Shown: piece by piece, positions 51,481-63,626 of the stretch | Position numbering within the stretch: the first letter of the stretch is position 1 | Layout of the letters: each line of letters starts with the position of its first letter | From: Vanilla planifolia | Taxonomy: Eukaryota; Streptophyta; Magnoliopsida; Asparagales; Orchidaceae | DNA length: 64,000 bases | Direction: 5' to 3' | NCBI GenBank assembly: GCA_023846275.1 | Contig: JAIUJO010000089.1 | Span: forward strand, 1,743,652-1,807,651 | Program-made: the position numbers and the translations under genes | Notes under the pieces: generated by a model | Told to the model about the DNA's origin: nothing | The model's input: only the letters and a program-made list of their open reading frames with translations | The model's database searches: none

Positions 51481-53600
51481 GAAAAGTGTTTGCTTTGATT
51501 GTCCATCAAGAACTATAGCTCTTAGAAAACATTTGTGCGCTTGTTCTAAAGATCTTACTTGTCATGTTATGAAAGTTTAGTAGATTATTTATGACAATAA
51601 CTATTGGTCCCTAATAATTCAACTTGTAGTAGCAACAGAAATCAAATTCTTGGCAAGTGAAAACCAGAAAAGAATATTGGCAGTATTGAAAATAATCAAC
51701 AGCATTTTAGTTGTTTTTGTTTCCACCCAAGTGAACCACTGCATAACAAGTTGAGATAGCATCACATGTCATTTTCAAAAGGTAAACATACAACCTCACC
51801 TTGACTATTTTTCCCCTTGTGCTAGGCACAACCACTTGTATTTTTTGCTAGTGGTAACATAATCTAAGTTGTTGTCTTACAAGTCTAAAGTGAAACTTTC
51901 TCGAGACTTTGTGGGTTATACTAAACCTCATCAAAAAGGCTACTTTTGCAACTAAAACCCAATCAAGACATAATTCTATAAAAACAAGTCCTTTTACTTG
52001 AGGCACAATGCAAAAGATCCTATAAAATGTGAGTCATTTGTAGAACAAATGTAAAATTAAAAAAAAAATCCCATACACTATTTTGATACATGAGGTTAAT
52101 GAGGAAATTATGTACAACAATGTACTTTGCTTTTTCAAAAAAACTTTGAACAAGTTGTTGCATTATTTTGATGTGGGAAAGGGTTTTAAAATAGTTAAAT
52201 GTGATAAACTTAATTTAATGAAGGCGTTGTAGTATTTGGTTGCATTAATTAATGTTATATAGCTCTAGTTTCAAAATCTTTTATTTAACTCTACTTATAA
52301 AGACTTTAGAATAGTTTTGCTTTCTCAAAATCACTTTAAACCCATCCAATTATGAATTTACCATTAATATTCCATACATAGGCTTAGAACTAAGTTAAGA
52401 ATGTCTACAAATGTTCACCAATGGCTACGCAAATTTATGTATACCTAAATGGTCATAATTTATTGATGAAGTTGCTATATGAATGGCTAAAGTAGTTGCT
52501 AGTTTATTGGATGCCTAGCTAGGGAGATTCCAAAAGATCAAAACAATTGTTACATAGCAAAAATAATTTATGTTAACAATTCAAAAAGCCGCAATTCCCT
52601 TCGTGTTATAGCAAGTGTAGTTCTTTGAATTGTTGTCATACGGACTATGCAAATGCAGAAGTTCTTAATACAAGGACATTCTCTTGTATTTTTTATGGTC
52701 AATTGTTTCCAATATGTATTAACATTGTGGATTGACCTCCTTTATTTCTTTAGAAACATTATTCAATATTGAAAAAAGTTTTTCTATTTTTTTTGAAATG
52801 TAAACTATAACTTTTTCAATTTCTTGGTCCATACTAGCATTATTCATTATGATATGGGTGATAGTTTAAGAATAATTATTCAACTTATTGCAAGAGGAAA
52901 AAATCTTTTGCACTTAGCTTTGTCTCATGACATTGGGATAAAGGTCTACAAGTTTTCTTCTTGTCATAAAGAAATCAAAGATTTAAGTAAGTTATTTGGA
53001 GATAAATTGCCTCAAATAAATTTTGTTATACTAGAAAGAGAAAAAGAAGTGAAATCAATATAAAAGGAAAGTAACATCACGTAAACCTTAACTTAGTTTG
53101 TCGATCAAAGGTGCAAAGTCTGACCGATATCTTTATAATATCTCACTTGTTGAATATGATGATAATTTTATTAAATTCTTTAATTAATTAGTGAATGAAC
53201 AAATGAAGCTAATCAATATTATGCTAATTAAAAAATGAAAAAAAAGGCATGAGCAACATATTCAAGGTTATAAGAGGCATGAAATTTTTGAAGTAATGAA
53301 TTACTCTAAGAGGCTGCATAGTGACATCTATTTTCTAAATGACTTGCACAAAAAGCTTTTTTTCGATGTCAACAATTATTTTTAAGTTATTCTTGCATTG
53401 ATGCTTTGAATTGATCGATTATTTCATTAAGAAAAGAAAATGTAGATGCAAAAGAAAAAATTATTACCTTAGTTGTGTTATGAAGAGAACTTATTAAATT
53501 GAAGGAAAATTTTGCAAATATCCATTAACAAGTTTCTTAATGCACACAACCTATTCTTATGTGAATTTGAGTGGTGTTGTAATTCTATTAAGAGTCCAAC
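51481..53600. other. Intergenic DNA with one unexplained 79-codon frame
   Basis: Mostly featureless. A frame at 52824-53063 (79 codons, plus strand) lies just upstream of the LINE carcass and could be a remnant of its ORF1 5' part, but it shows no motif I can match and its start is arbitrary. I do not call it a gene. Confidence 0.4.
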
Positions 53601-53658
53601 TCATTTGTGTTACAAATTCACTATTTTAGTACTCACTTAATAAAATCAGTGACTAGGC

Positions 53659-53860
53659 CCTTTGAAAGTAGATGTCACTACTTTTAATTTCACACATCCT
53701 AAAATTGCTTTAGTATGTATTGATGTGGAGTTGGCAAAAGAGTTGACAAAATAATTGGAATTTCTACTAAAGGTGTTTCAAATAATATCTTTTGATAGAA
53801 AATCTAATATGACGACTTACCTAAATTTGACAAAGTATGCCACAAAAATAGACATAAGCT
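53659..53860 (+). pseudogene. LINE ORF1 remnant: DUF4283-like end and zinc knuckle
   Basis: From 53659 one frame reads PLKVDVTTFNF, then ALVCIDVELAKELTK, matching the pattern (PLxVDxxT ... ARVCVEVDL) of the nucleic-acid-binding ORF1 protein of plant LINEs. In another frame from 53808, YDDLPKF ... VCHKNRH matches the following CCHC knuckle, with the first cysteine replaced (D) and the final one missing. The frame change and lost ligands show decay. The assignment is by pattern recognition only. Confidence 0.6.
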
Positions 53861-54559
53861 AACTCAAGGCAACCATTAAAAATGATTAGATAACTCTTTG
53901 GACCGTCTTGTTGCTTATATCAAGAATACGGTCGTGCAATTGATGGACAAAATATTAAAGAAGATGTCAACAATTATAACCAACAATAAGAAAATATTGA
54001 AGTCACCAAAATTCCTACTTTAGTTGTTAACTCTTTGGTGAAGAAATCCACAATGGATATTCTACACAAGGTCTTAATAAAAAGAAAAACAATTGAGCAC
54101 ATCCCAATGTTAATGAAAGATAATTAATATATACAAGGGAGTGGAACTATCTAACAAGGCAATTATTGGATAACTATAACTTCTCAAGAAATTCTGAAAA
54201 ATTAGAAGGAAAATGATTAAGATTTTTATTCAAAAAATTCATAGGATAAAATTTAGCACTAATATGGCAATCTAGATCTTAAACTTTTAAGTGAAAACCT
54301 TTTTGGAGATAAATAACTTATATGTTTGAAATTCACACTAAGTTTAATTGATTGAAATATCAACGGATGAGAAAAAGATATAAAAGATTCAAGAAAAACC
54401 AATTATCCCAAACACTATTAGAGGATGCTTTCAATTATCCAAATTCTCGATAATGTTAGTATTAATGAATAATTTCTTATTTTGACATATTTAAGGTGCT
54501 ATTAAAAAGGGCTTAGCCAGGTGATTCATCAATTATTAAAATATATATTGTTAGATAAG

Positions 54560-55240
54560 TTGTCCTTTTGGAACTTATGTCTTATAAGGATAAGATGTAA
54601 AAAATTGCTATTAAACTAAACTTTTAGCATTGTTATTACAATCAATCAAAAGAGATATATATTCTTTGGAAGGACTTCATCTATAATGTCGACATTAATG
54701 GGAAGTAGTTGATCCACATCAATATCAAGCATGAAGGCTAGGTTTCTAAAGCTAGCTACATTTATAGCTAAGATAGAACCATGATATCTAAAAAAAAACT
54801 ATTTTGGGTAAGCCATTTCACATTGCAAACAACATTACAAATCCATGGATGGTGGGTAAGTAGATTAATGAAATTGCATCTTTAGATGATTATAATGGAC
54901 TATCAATCCCTAAACTAAAAAGATGTAAGAGTTTGTTCACTTTATAGATCTATATCATCTTCAATAGTAGTCATTTTTTAGTTATTCCTTTATATGGGTA
55001 GAGAAAGGCAATAGAATATGGAGCATATCATGATAGCCTCTCACATAGTGCCAATTGAGACTTTTGTTGGGCTTCCATAGTAGGGTGCTGGTAATTAAGA
55101 AATAGGCAAAACTACTTTCAACTTTTATAATTCATCTCGTAAGAGCTGGATTTAGTCATGTGCCTCTTCTAATAAATATCATCAAAATCCATCCTTCTTT
55201 TCCCAAAAAATTAAATTTTATAACATGTTTTTGAATCACC
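54560..55240 (+). pseudogene. LINE endonuclease domain remnant
   Basis: Exonuclease-endonuclease-phosphatase fold of LINE ORF2. ILWKDFIYNVDINGK at 54661 is followed by a stop, then LIHINIKHEG and ASYIY, the usual strand pattern in the middle of the domain. NPWMVGK-stop-INEIA (54840-54880) corresponds to the PWxxxGDFNEI motif with the catalytic GDFN destroyed. SHVPLL at 55154 corresponds to the terminal SDHxPL motif with the aspartate lost, followed by the FRF-like stretch. It nicked target DNA in the ancestral element and is now inactive. Confidence 0.65.
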
Positions 55241-55789
55241 ATACATTTACATAAAAGATGGAGAATAATTGTAATTGTTCTTTAAGCTAATTTGATAAGA
55301 AGGTCCTATCTTTAAAATAAATTGGACATAAAAAATGCCTTAATGATTTAAAAATTAATATTTACAAAAATCTTTGATCCTGTTAAATTAGATAAGGATA
55401 TCATGAGTCACAAATAAATAATTCTTCAAGGAAAATGATTAGTGGAATGAGTTATATCTTGTTAATTCTTATTATTCACAAGATTTTGAAAGAGTGGAAT
55501 TTTCTTTGAAATAGGAAGAAGGAATTATATGGCTTATAGAAGGAGAAAGAAATGGAACATTCTCTTGTGCATAGTGACTATGTGAAGAAAAAACAAAGAG
55601 GTCAAAATGATGACAGTTGTAATCAGCCACTTTGAAAATCTTTTTAAGCATTCTTAACTATTTGAAGGTGAAAATATGTTTCACTATATCCTTTCCTTAT
55701 TAACAAAAGCAAACAAATAATAGAATAATGAAAGATATCACCAAGGAGGAAATATAGAGATAACTTTTACTACAAATTTAGGTAGCAGT

Positions 55790-57030
55790 CTGTGCCCAGA
55801 TGGTTTGAATGGAAACTTCTTCACTAGTTATTTGGATTTAATTTTATATGTTTTGTTCAATATTGCTATAGAAGTTTTATAGTATCCCTTATTCTTTACA
55901 AGATTTTAGGTCCAAAGATTCTATATATTTCTAAATCTCATAACATAGAAATTTTGTTGATTTTAGACATAATATTCTTCAAAAATGATGAAAATAATAT
56001 TTGTAAAGCTCATTGTTGACTAAATATAACAAAATTTTAATTAGTTGATTTATCTAAAGAAAAAAGTTTTATAAATTTGGAAATATTGTATAGAAAAATT
56101 ATTTGTTCAATAATTAGCATACTCTCTTAACAATAAAAATATAGTGGCAATTTTATCGTTAAGTTATATTTGAGGAATGTGAATTACAACTTTTCATGGA
56201 TATTTCTTTGTGATAGACTCTCCAAGTATAATGTTAATACGATGCTTATTAAAGTGCTCACTAATTACCTTTGTAATACATGGATATCAATTATCATTAG
56301 CGGATCACCATGTAACTTTTTTCAACCTTCAATGAGTCTTAATCAGAATAATCCTCTATTTTTCTTTATTTTCATCTCATTCATGGAGTTCTTTTAAAGA
56401 AGCACTAATAATGTTTTTGGTTAAAAAAGAATGACATTATATGGATAGCATAGATCATCTATATCAATCACTTTCCTTGTTTATGCGAACAACATAATTA
56501 TCTTTACTAGATGACATGCCAAAACTATTATTAATCTTAGTAAGTCTATAGCTCTTCAAACACTACAAAATTTTTAAATATAAAAATTAAAAGTGAGGAC
56601 ATCTCTAGAAACAAAAAGAGTATGTAAATCAAATTTGTAAAGGGATAAAATGGCATTAAATATATCTTCCTTCAGCTTGTTTTTGCTATAGACTATATAT
56701 AGGTTCGAAGAAAATAGCTTACTTCCAAAATTTGATTGATCAAATTTAAAATAAATTTCCTTAGGTGGAAAAAGAAGTTGTTATCAATTATGGGTGGAAT
56801 CATTCTCATCAAGCATTTCATTTCCTCAATTCTATTAAAAATTTTGTAATGATAACTAAACTCCTAAATAAGATTTATATTAAATCGAAGAAGGATTGAA
56901 TTGAATTTTGTGGGCATGTTTGGAGAAAATCTTCAACATTGCTAGAATTCTTGGAATAAAATTAGTTTCTTCTTAGGAAAAGTAGACTTGGTATTTAGAA
57001 AATATGGAAAATGATGAAACTTTTTATGTA
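55790..57030 (+). pseudogene. LINE reverse transcriptase remnant
   Basis: Non-LTR RT of ORF2. CPDGLNGNFF at 55793 is the first RT motif (GPDGFxxxFF). The 75-codon stretch 56170-56397 carries ISGSPCNFFQPSMSLNQNNP and then LFFFIFISFMEF, the counterpart of the GSPxGFFxxxRGLRQGDPLSPxLF block, with RQGD changed to NQNN. In the same frame after stops, TFLVYANNIIIF has YANN at 56482-56493 in place of the catalytic YADD. Near 56950-57010 a WNKIS ... KSRLGI ... KIWKMMK pattern fits the post-RT WxKICxPKxxGGLGI motif. Loss of both catalytic aspartates and multiple stops show a dead gene. Confidence 0.8.
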
Positions 57031-57408
57031 AAACTTAATTCGAAGATACTCAATAACAATAGTTTATGGTTTGACTGCATGTCAATAAAATACCAATCTT
57101 TGGATGCATAAAAAATGAAATCCAACACATGGACTTACATGCAAAAGATGAAATATTTGATTAAAAAGAATTCAAATTTTTCTAAGTCAATGAATTTGTT
57201 ATACATTGTATCTTCCTTGTGATGTGCAGTTTAGCTATCATTCTACCTAGGTTTATTTGAGTTTAAAAAAATATAAGTCTAAAATGTAGACTACACTTAT
57301 GAAGCACCAAATGCCCTTTAAAGATGTTAATGTTTAACTTTGATGTATTAAAAAACTTATGCCATTGCAAATAACCTAATAAACCTAAACTTTGAACTTT
57401 CTGCAATG

Positions 57409-57480
57409 TGCAAACATTGTCAAAATGAAGATTTAATTGATCATGCTTTTTTTATTGCAAAGAAACTCAATAAGCATGGG
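57409..57480 (+). pseudogene. LINE zf-RVT zinc-binding remnant
   Basis: One frame reads CKHCQNEDLIDHAFFIAKK, matching the C-x2-C ... DHxFFxC signature after the RT of plant LINEs; the last cysteine is gone. This is the best-kept short stretch of the carcass and also occurs, more decayed, at about 42457 and 58830. Confidence 0.75.
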
Positions 57481-58544
57481 CTACTTTTGAAAATAATTTT
57501 TGCATTATGTAATCTAATACCTATAAAATCATGAAATGAATTACGTCATGTGACAAGTAAGGTAATATAAAATTTGTGATAGAGAAGGAATAATAACATT
57601 GCCCACTTTAATATCTTAGAATATTCAAAAAGCTAACATAACTAAGAGCTTTAAGCAATTATATCAAATTGTTGCATGATGTTATATGTAATATTAAAGT
57701 GAATTGTTGTTTCATGGTAACCTTTTTTCTTATCATTCAGATTTTTATAGAAGCTATCAAATAAAGGATTTTGGGAATCATATATTAATTGGCAGGAACT
57801 TCAGAAACAATAGTGGAGTGTTAATCAGTTTCTTAGTTTAATTATAAATATATATATTAATCACGATGAGTTTTTAATTAGCATAACACAAAATTTGTTT
57901 CAATTTTCAAATAATTAATATAAGTCATTATTTCTAATGTTACTAAGGTTTTTTTAAAATTATTTAACTATTTTATTTTTAAACATTTATTATTTTTATT
58001 TATCTGTAGATCACTTTTAGTTAAATAATTTTGTAAAATACACTTTCTTGCAAAATCTAACATGAATATGTTTTGCATATTTTTTTATATATTTTATTTT
58101 TCCATATTAGTTATTTATTTTTTTAAATTTCTATAACATTTTTATTTCTCCATATATGTATATTTCAGTAGCTTCGAAGATAATGTCAATTTATTTTTGA
58201 TATGTGACATATAGATTATTAAAACCTTTTATTCTTTATTTTTTATGTGATATGTTTGCTTCCATTAAAAATTAATTATTATTTAATTATTTAAATAATC
58301 ATTTCTTGTAAACTATAGATAAAATTTTAAAAAATAATTATTTGATTTACTTTTTTTCCAAATATTTTAAAATAAATGTGAAAGATAAATTGCATTTGTA
58401 TAACATAAATGACAAGATATGAAAGGGTATGAAAAATAAGAAATCATGAACATTATTTCTTATTTAAAATATTTAACTCTATATCTGTATTATGTCTTTG
58501 AAAGATTTTTTTTAGGTAAAATTAGCTTGAATGAAATGTTTGTG

Positions 58545-59620
58545 TAAAACATTTGATTACAAAAAATACAAAAGCGGTCTAACTAAATTAATTGTTTGAT
58601 ACAATCACTAACTTATGATGTGTAATTTAGCAACATTTTACTTTTTTTATTGGTGATAGAAATAGCTGATTCTAAAATGCATGCTACATTTATGGAGCAC
58701 CAATTATACTTTAAAGATTTTAATATTAACATTGATGATAATGAATAACATACATCAATCATGAAAACCTTAATAAACCTTAAATTATAATTTCCTTGAA
58801 AGTGACAAAAATGTTCCAATGAACATTCAATTGATCATGTTTTATTGATTATAAAAAAGTTAAACAGACAATGGTTACTTTTTAAAAAAAAATAAACATA
58901 AATAAGCTTAAAAAGATAAAGTCATGAAATTGATTACAAAATAGGGCAAGCTAAAGCTATATGAAATCAATAATATAGGGGTCATAATCATGCTAACAGT
59001 TTAACATCATAGAATATTTAGAAAGCAAGTAGTTTAATAACTTTGCCAAACTAAATCAAACAAAATGAATGTTATATGTAATGTTAAAATAGATTTCCAC
59101 TTCACAAGAACATATTATCTCCCCATTAATACTTCATAAGAAAACGTTAGACAAGTCATTTTGGGAATCATCACTCAATGTGAAACAACTTGAGCAACGA
59201 CACTGGAAGTAGTGAGGAGGTTCCCTTTGCTGACGATGTAGATATAGTTAACCATCATTGGTATGAATCTAAGAGCCAACTGTAATGTTGTTGTAGCTGG
59301 AATTATTAGGAACAATTTAGAGGAACTTAGTTTAGCATCTTTTCAAATTGAAATAAATTAAATAACACATGAAGTCAAGGTAATAGCCATAATTAGGGGT
59401 TTGTAATTATGCAACTAGCTAAAATTTAGAAATTTATACATTTTAATTGATTGTAATGTTTTATTTATTGTATTCCATGATACACGAAATATATCATCAA
59501 AGTTAGCAAATTATATGTTGTAAGGAAAATAGTTTGCAAGACATACAATAGAACTTAGTGTACAAAGAAAGCAATAAAGTGGTCATATCTTTAGGTAAAT
59601 CAATTACAATAAAAAATTCA
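58545..59620 (+). pseudogene. LINE 3' fragment (copy B)
   Basis: Aligns with 42177-43230 of copy A and, more weakly, with 57170-57830 of the long LINE. It keeps an ATTGATCATG string (about 58829) from the zf-RVT region and the following RNase H-like stretch at about 59270-59390. Shorter on its 5' side than copy A. Heavily broken. Confidence 0.55.
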
Positions 59621-60659
59621 ACTCATTTATATGATGGTCAATCAATTATTAAAAAATACAAAGTTGCTATTGATATGGGCAAAATATAGCTTCAAAAAAT
59701 CCTATGAAAGGACATGTCATTTAAAATTTTAATTATGTTTCATATCTACATTTGGACAAAACTAACTATTTGAGGTTTCTACATATTTTATACAACACAA
59801 ATATCGTTTTCATAAGATGGGCACTAATACATTTGAGTGTTACTATTCATGTGCACCGAAAATCATAACATCAAGAAGATAAAGAGTTGTGGGTGGTGAA
59901 CACATTTTATCTTAGTGCATGATTTCCTCAAAACATCTTTAACAAAAGATTGATAAACAAAGTACACAACAAAGTAAATATTATCAAACTACTATACTAT
60001 TATGATGCAATGAGGCATCAAATGATAACATTATGTAAGAAAAAGTTGGCCTACTCCACAACATACTATCTTTTTCTACTCATATTAGTTTGAAAGTCAT
60101 TCAAGAATTATGCACAATAGACCAACATGATCTATGTCTATTATATTATAATCCATTTTTACTTGGTTATCACTGATATTGTTCATCTAGTTATGTAGTT
60201 GTATTATGAAAATTTATTTTCTAAGAAGAATAAATAAATACAATATTCCATTATGAGTTTAGATAATGCATCTCAACTCTTATTCTAAATGGAATCAATT
60301 TGTATTTAAGTTAGACAAATACGATTGGCTTATTTCACAATGATGCAAACATACCTTTTCAATGATATGGATATGCACATTAAACATAAAAAAAAACTAG
60401 CATGAGTATAACAAGAATGTTGCCTCAATATTGCAATTAGACACATTATGCTTACCCACTTACTTGGTTGTAATAGTCTATTGACAATTTTGGTTGACAA
60501 CATCAACAACTTCCCTTTCACGTATGGTGCTAAATAGTCAGAGAAAGAATAGAATAACCTTTTAGGAAATTTATAGTCAATTTATTAGATGAGTAAAAAA
60601 AATGAATTGTGCCAAATATAATTTAATGTTTAACAAGGGAATGCGAAAGTTATGAACAA

Positions 60660-61180
60660 AAATGATTTTATTGGTATTTAAGGTTGTGATAATGCCAATT
60701 AATGATGTGTCGTGGGATAGAACTTCTAACTTTAAACAAGAAGATTTAAAGCATGTTAGACAAAACAATGATGTACAAATGTGGTTTGTTCTATTGAATC
60801 CTTTTTTTCTTATTAAAAGGATTGTTAGTATTAATATAGTACTTAAGGCCAACCACTTATACACTCCTAGTGACACCTTGGTCCTAATGGGGGTTTTCAT
60901 TGAACTTGATAGCATAACATGAACCTTTTCTAGGGATTTCTCACTTGAGAGCAAGATAATGTCCAAAGATTTATTATGCTTAGGACTTAAAGGATAAGCA
61001 ACAAGATAAACAGCCTTAATGGCCAAATATTATTACTTTAGGATGGCTAGGAGGGACTTCTATATAGGAAATAAGATGGAAGGTGATGAGGAAATTATGA
61101 CAAAAATGGTGGAGATAAATTTAAGTCATAAATTAGATATGAAATCATCACCTAAAATCCCTCGATTGTAACTTATAGTT
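60660..61180 (+). pseudogene. Unrecognised protein-like remnant, copy B
   Basis: An open frame at 60662-60922 (86 codons) continues after a stop with LESKIMSKDLLCLGLKG and TALMAKYYYF to about 61180. Amino-acid composition and length without stops are unusual for this AT-rich DNA, and the stretch is shared with 44280-44720. The overlapping 149-codon frame on the other strand (60577-61026) is an alternative reading. I recognise neither. Given the minus-strand primer-binding-site relic downstream, the plus-strand reading would be antisense to that element. Confidence 0.4.
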
Positions 61181-63614
61181 GTATACTCATTTAGAAAAAT
61201 AAAACATTATTTATAAAAGTTGAATGCTAACGTAAGATAATCTTTTTTTGTATTTCATAGAGCTTTAAATACAGCATAATACTAAACTTAGAATCAAAAG
61301 AAAAACTAACTAAAATACTATTCTTAATAAAAACTTGCAAAAATCATACAATATGTTGATAGGGGTACAAATGTCATGGGGAACATATGTAAACCACTAA
61401 AACTAATATTAAAATAAAAAATTCAGGAAACTAAATAAAAGTTAAAAAATTCAATAGTTCAACTCAATTATAATCGTAACATATGTTGTCCAACATCAAT
61501 ATGAACCATTAAGAGAACCTTATCTATCTTGTGGTGTTATGCTCTAAGAGAATCTCCATCAACTTAGTATTGATTTTAAGATCTTGCCAAATATCTACAA
61601 TCATATTAAATAGTTGTTGGAAAAAATATCATTAAAAAACTTATCAAAATTTATGATGCAGAACTTGTGAAATACAATTGCAAACCTAACTCAAAAATAA
61701 GTTGAAGAAACTATTGTACTTTTGTTGCTTTATCAGATTTTATCAGATAGTTTTGAGCTGCATTTTGGGTATGCATCACTAAACATGCAAGCACTTTAGT
61801 AATTTAATTTTTGTTTAACTCTTGCAAAATATACATTAGTTTGTTAGTTGTATGTCTTGGTCTATGATCAGGTAGCTATTGATTGAATTCATCTCACACA
61901 CACAAATAGCATGTATTATTTTATAGTTTACTTGACTAGTTTCATTCATGCATTAGTTTTGTTAAAGTAATAAGCTTTTGTTTGGATAGTGTTTTTGTCT
62001 ATTTAAAGGGAGAATAAGTTTGTTAGACAGGAATACAGAAAAAAGCAAGGAGAACAATCAATATCAAGTCACTCACAAATTTAAGGTTGATAATTGAAAG
62101 GAAAAATAGCATTTATGGTCATATATTAAAAAAATCTTCATAATCTAAATTGTTGAACATGCATTGCATGAATTTGAAGTGTTTTTAATTTTCCTCTTCT
62201 GCATTAGAAAGTAGAGGTACAACCTCAAGTAGAATTAGATAATGGAATTACCATAATATTTGTTTTTTTGTTTCACTACCTTAGGAAAATAAAAGATTTG
62301 AAAAACTAATAGAGTTAATGAGATTAAATGACATTCACAAGTTTGGAATTACATGGATAAACAAAAAGCAATTGCCTCATATCTACATCAAAGCTTTTTA
62401 AATCTAAATTAGAATTAAGATTTCCAAATAAATGAGGTGTTGAAGTTATGATTGAATACAAGGTAAGGATGTTGATCTAATTAATTCTATTATCTATTGT
62501 ACCAACTAAATGTTTGCTACATTGAAGGGAAAAAATAATTAACATGTTACCATGTCACAACCCTCATGATGAAACCATTCATCATAGTTTATGGTGGTAA
62601 AAATATTCACTATCAATTTTCAATTCTTTTCTTTAGTGGCTACCAAATTACCAAAATACATAACTATTGGATGCGATTTAATTTCTGTGTTATTTATTGG
62701 ACTAGATGTAGATCCACAACATGGAATTAAAAAAAGAATTACTCAATGATATTGCTGCTACACTCTATCGTACATAACATAATAGAAATAATAAACTAGA
62801 CATGAATTTGACACACTCATGTACTTTCACTATCAAAACAATCCTCTAGATGTTTCGTAATGTACGCTACAAGTTATTTCACAATACATGTTTACCCCAT
62901 CGTGGCTAAATGAAGGTCAACAATGAGGCTATCTATATTGTAAACTATTGTGTGTGTTTTAGTATATTAATTAAGATGGAAAAATATGTTTTTTTTATTT
63001 TAGAATATGTTTAATTGCCTTACAAATTCCTCACAGCATGGGTTTTGACATTGACATTGACTGTTACATTGCCACAATGGCAACTATACTACCAAAAGTA
63101 CCTCTAGATGGAAAAATTTTAACATGAATATATTTTATATGACTTTTTACCCAATTTAAATTTGCCCATACTACCATGAAAGGAGCACTATTATTGATTA
63201 GATGACAAACTTTACTTAAATAATTTCTTTTTGTGAGACTAGGGCATGTCCCTTCTTAAATGTTTCTCGTTGCTTTTATTGCATGATTATTTTTATAAAC
63301 ATCCTTGACATGATATCAGTATAGGATTTAGTGACATTTTTTTCAAAAACAAATGCTAAGAGGAGGAGCACATAGCTTAGCCTTATAGTGCATTCATCAT
63401 GGCATAAAAAAGTTAAGATAAGGAACCTAAAAGTGAAGAATACATACACACATCCACACCTACAAGGATTAAGAAAGCAAAAGAAAGCTAGTCATACGAA
63501 CATATGATTGTTGTATTTCACACTTGTTATATTGGTGGATCCATATAGACATGACTTTTTTACACCAATAATCTTTCCATATTGGCATATCGAGCACTCA
63601 AACCAATGACATTG

Positions 63615-63626
63615 GCTATGATACCA
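63615..63626 (-). other. Decayed primer-binding site and LTR edge, copy B
   Basis: The plus strand reads GCTATGATACCA, matching 11 of 12 bases of the initiator-Met primer-binding complement. After CT comes TGCATCTTAG, with an intact TG at 63629-63630 as expected for an LTR edge. The mismatch differs from that of copy A, so the shared ancestor most simply had the exact site. Confidence 0.6.

Larger units (their letters stand above)
53640..57830 (+). mobile_element. Decayed LINE (non-LTR retrotransposon) carcass
   Basis: Remains of a plant L1-type element in sense order: ORF1 (DUF4283-like and zinc knuckle, about 53660-53860), apurinic-type endonuclease (about 54560-55240), linker with an EGERNGTFSCA string (about 55540-55570), reverse transcriptase (about 55790-57030) and zf-RVT (57409-57480). 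Every part is broken by stops and frameshifts, so the copy is long dead. It ends abruptly at about 57830, where duplicated copy B begins, and lacks a poly-A tail. The 5' boundary is uncertain and may lie hundreds of bases upstream. Confidence 0.8.

Noticed and set aside
54661-54780. Second ORF1 segment (LWKDFIYNVDINGK read as DUF4283)
   Set aside because: Order and the following LIHINI ... ASYIY and GDFN-like motifs fit the endonuclease domain; the ORF1 signature lies upstream at 53659-53860.
60577-61026. 149-codon minus-strand frame in copy B as the main coding call
   Set aside because: It overlaps the plus-strand frame whose extension looks more protein-like, and copy A does not keep it open. 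Kept only as an alternative reading.
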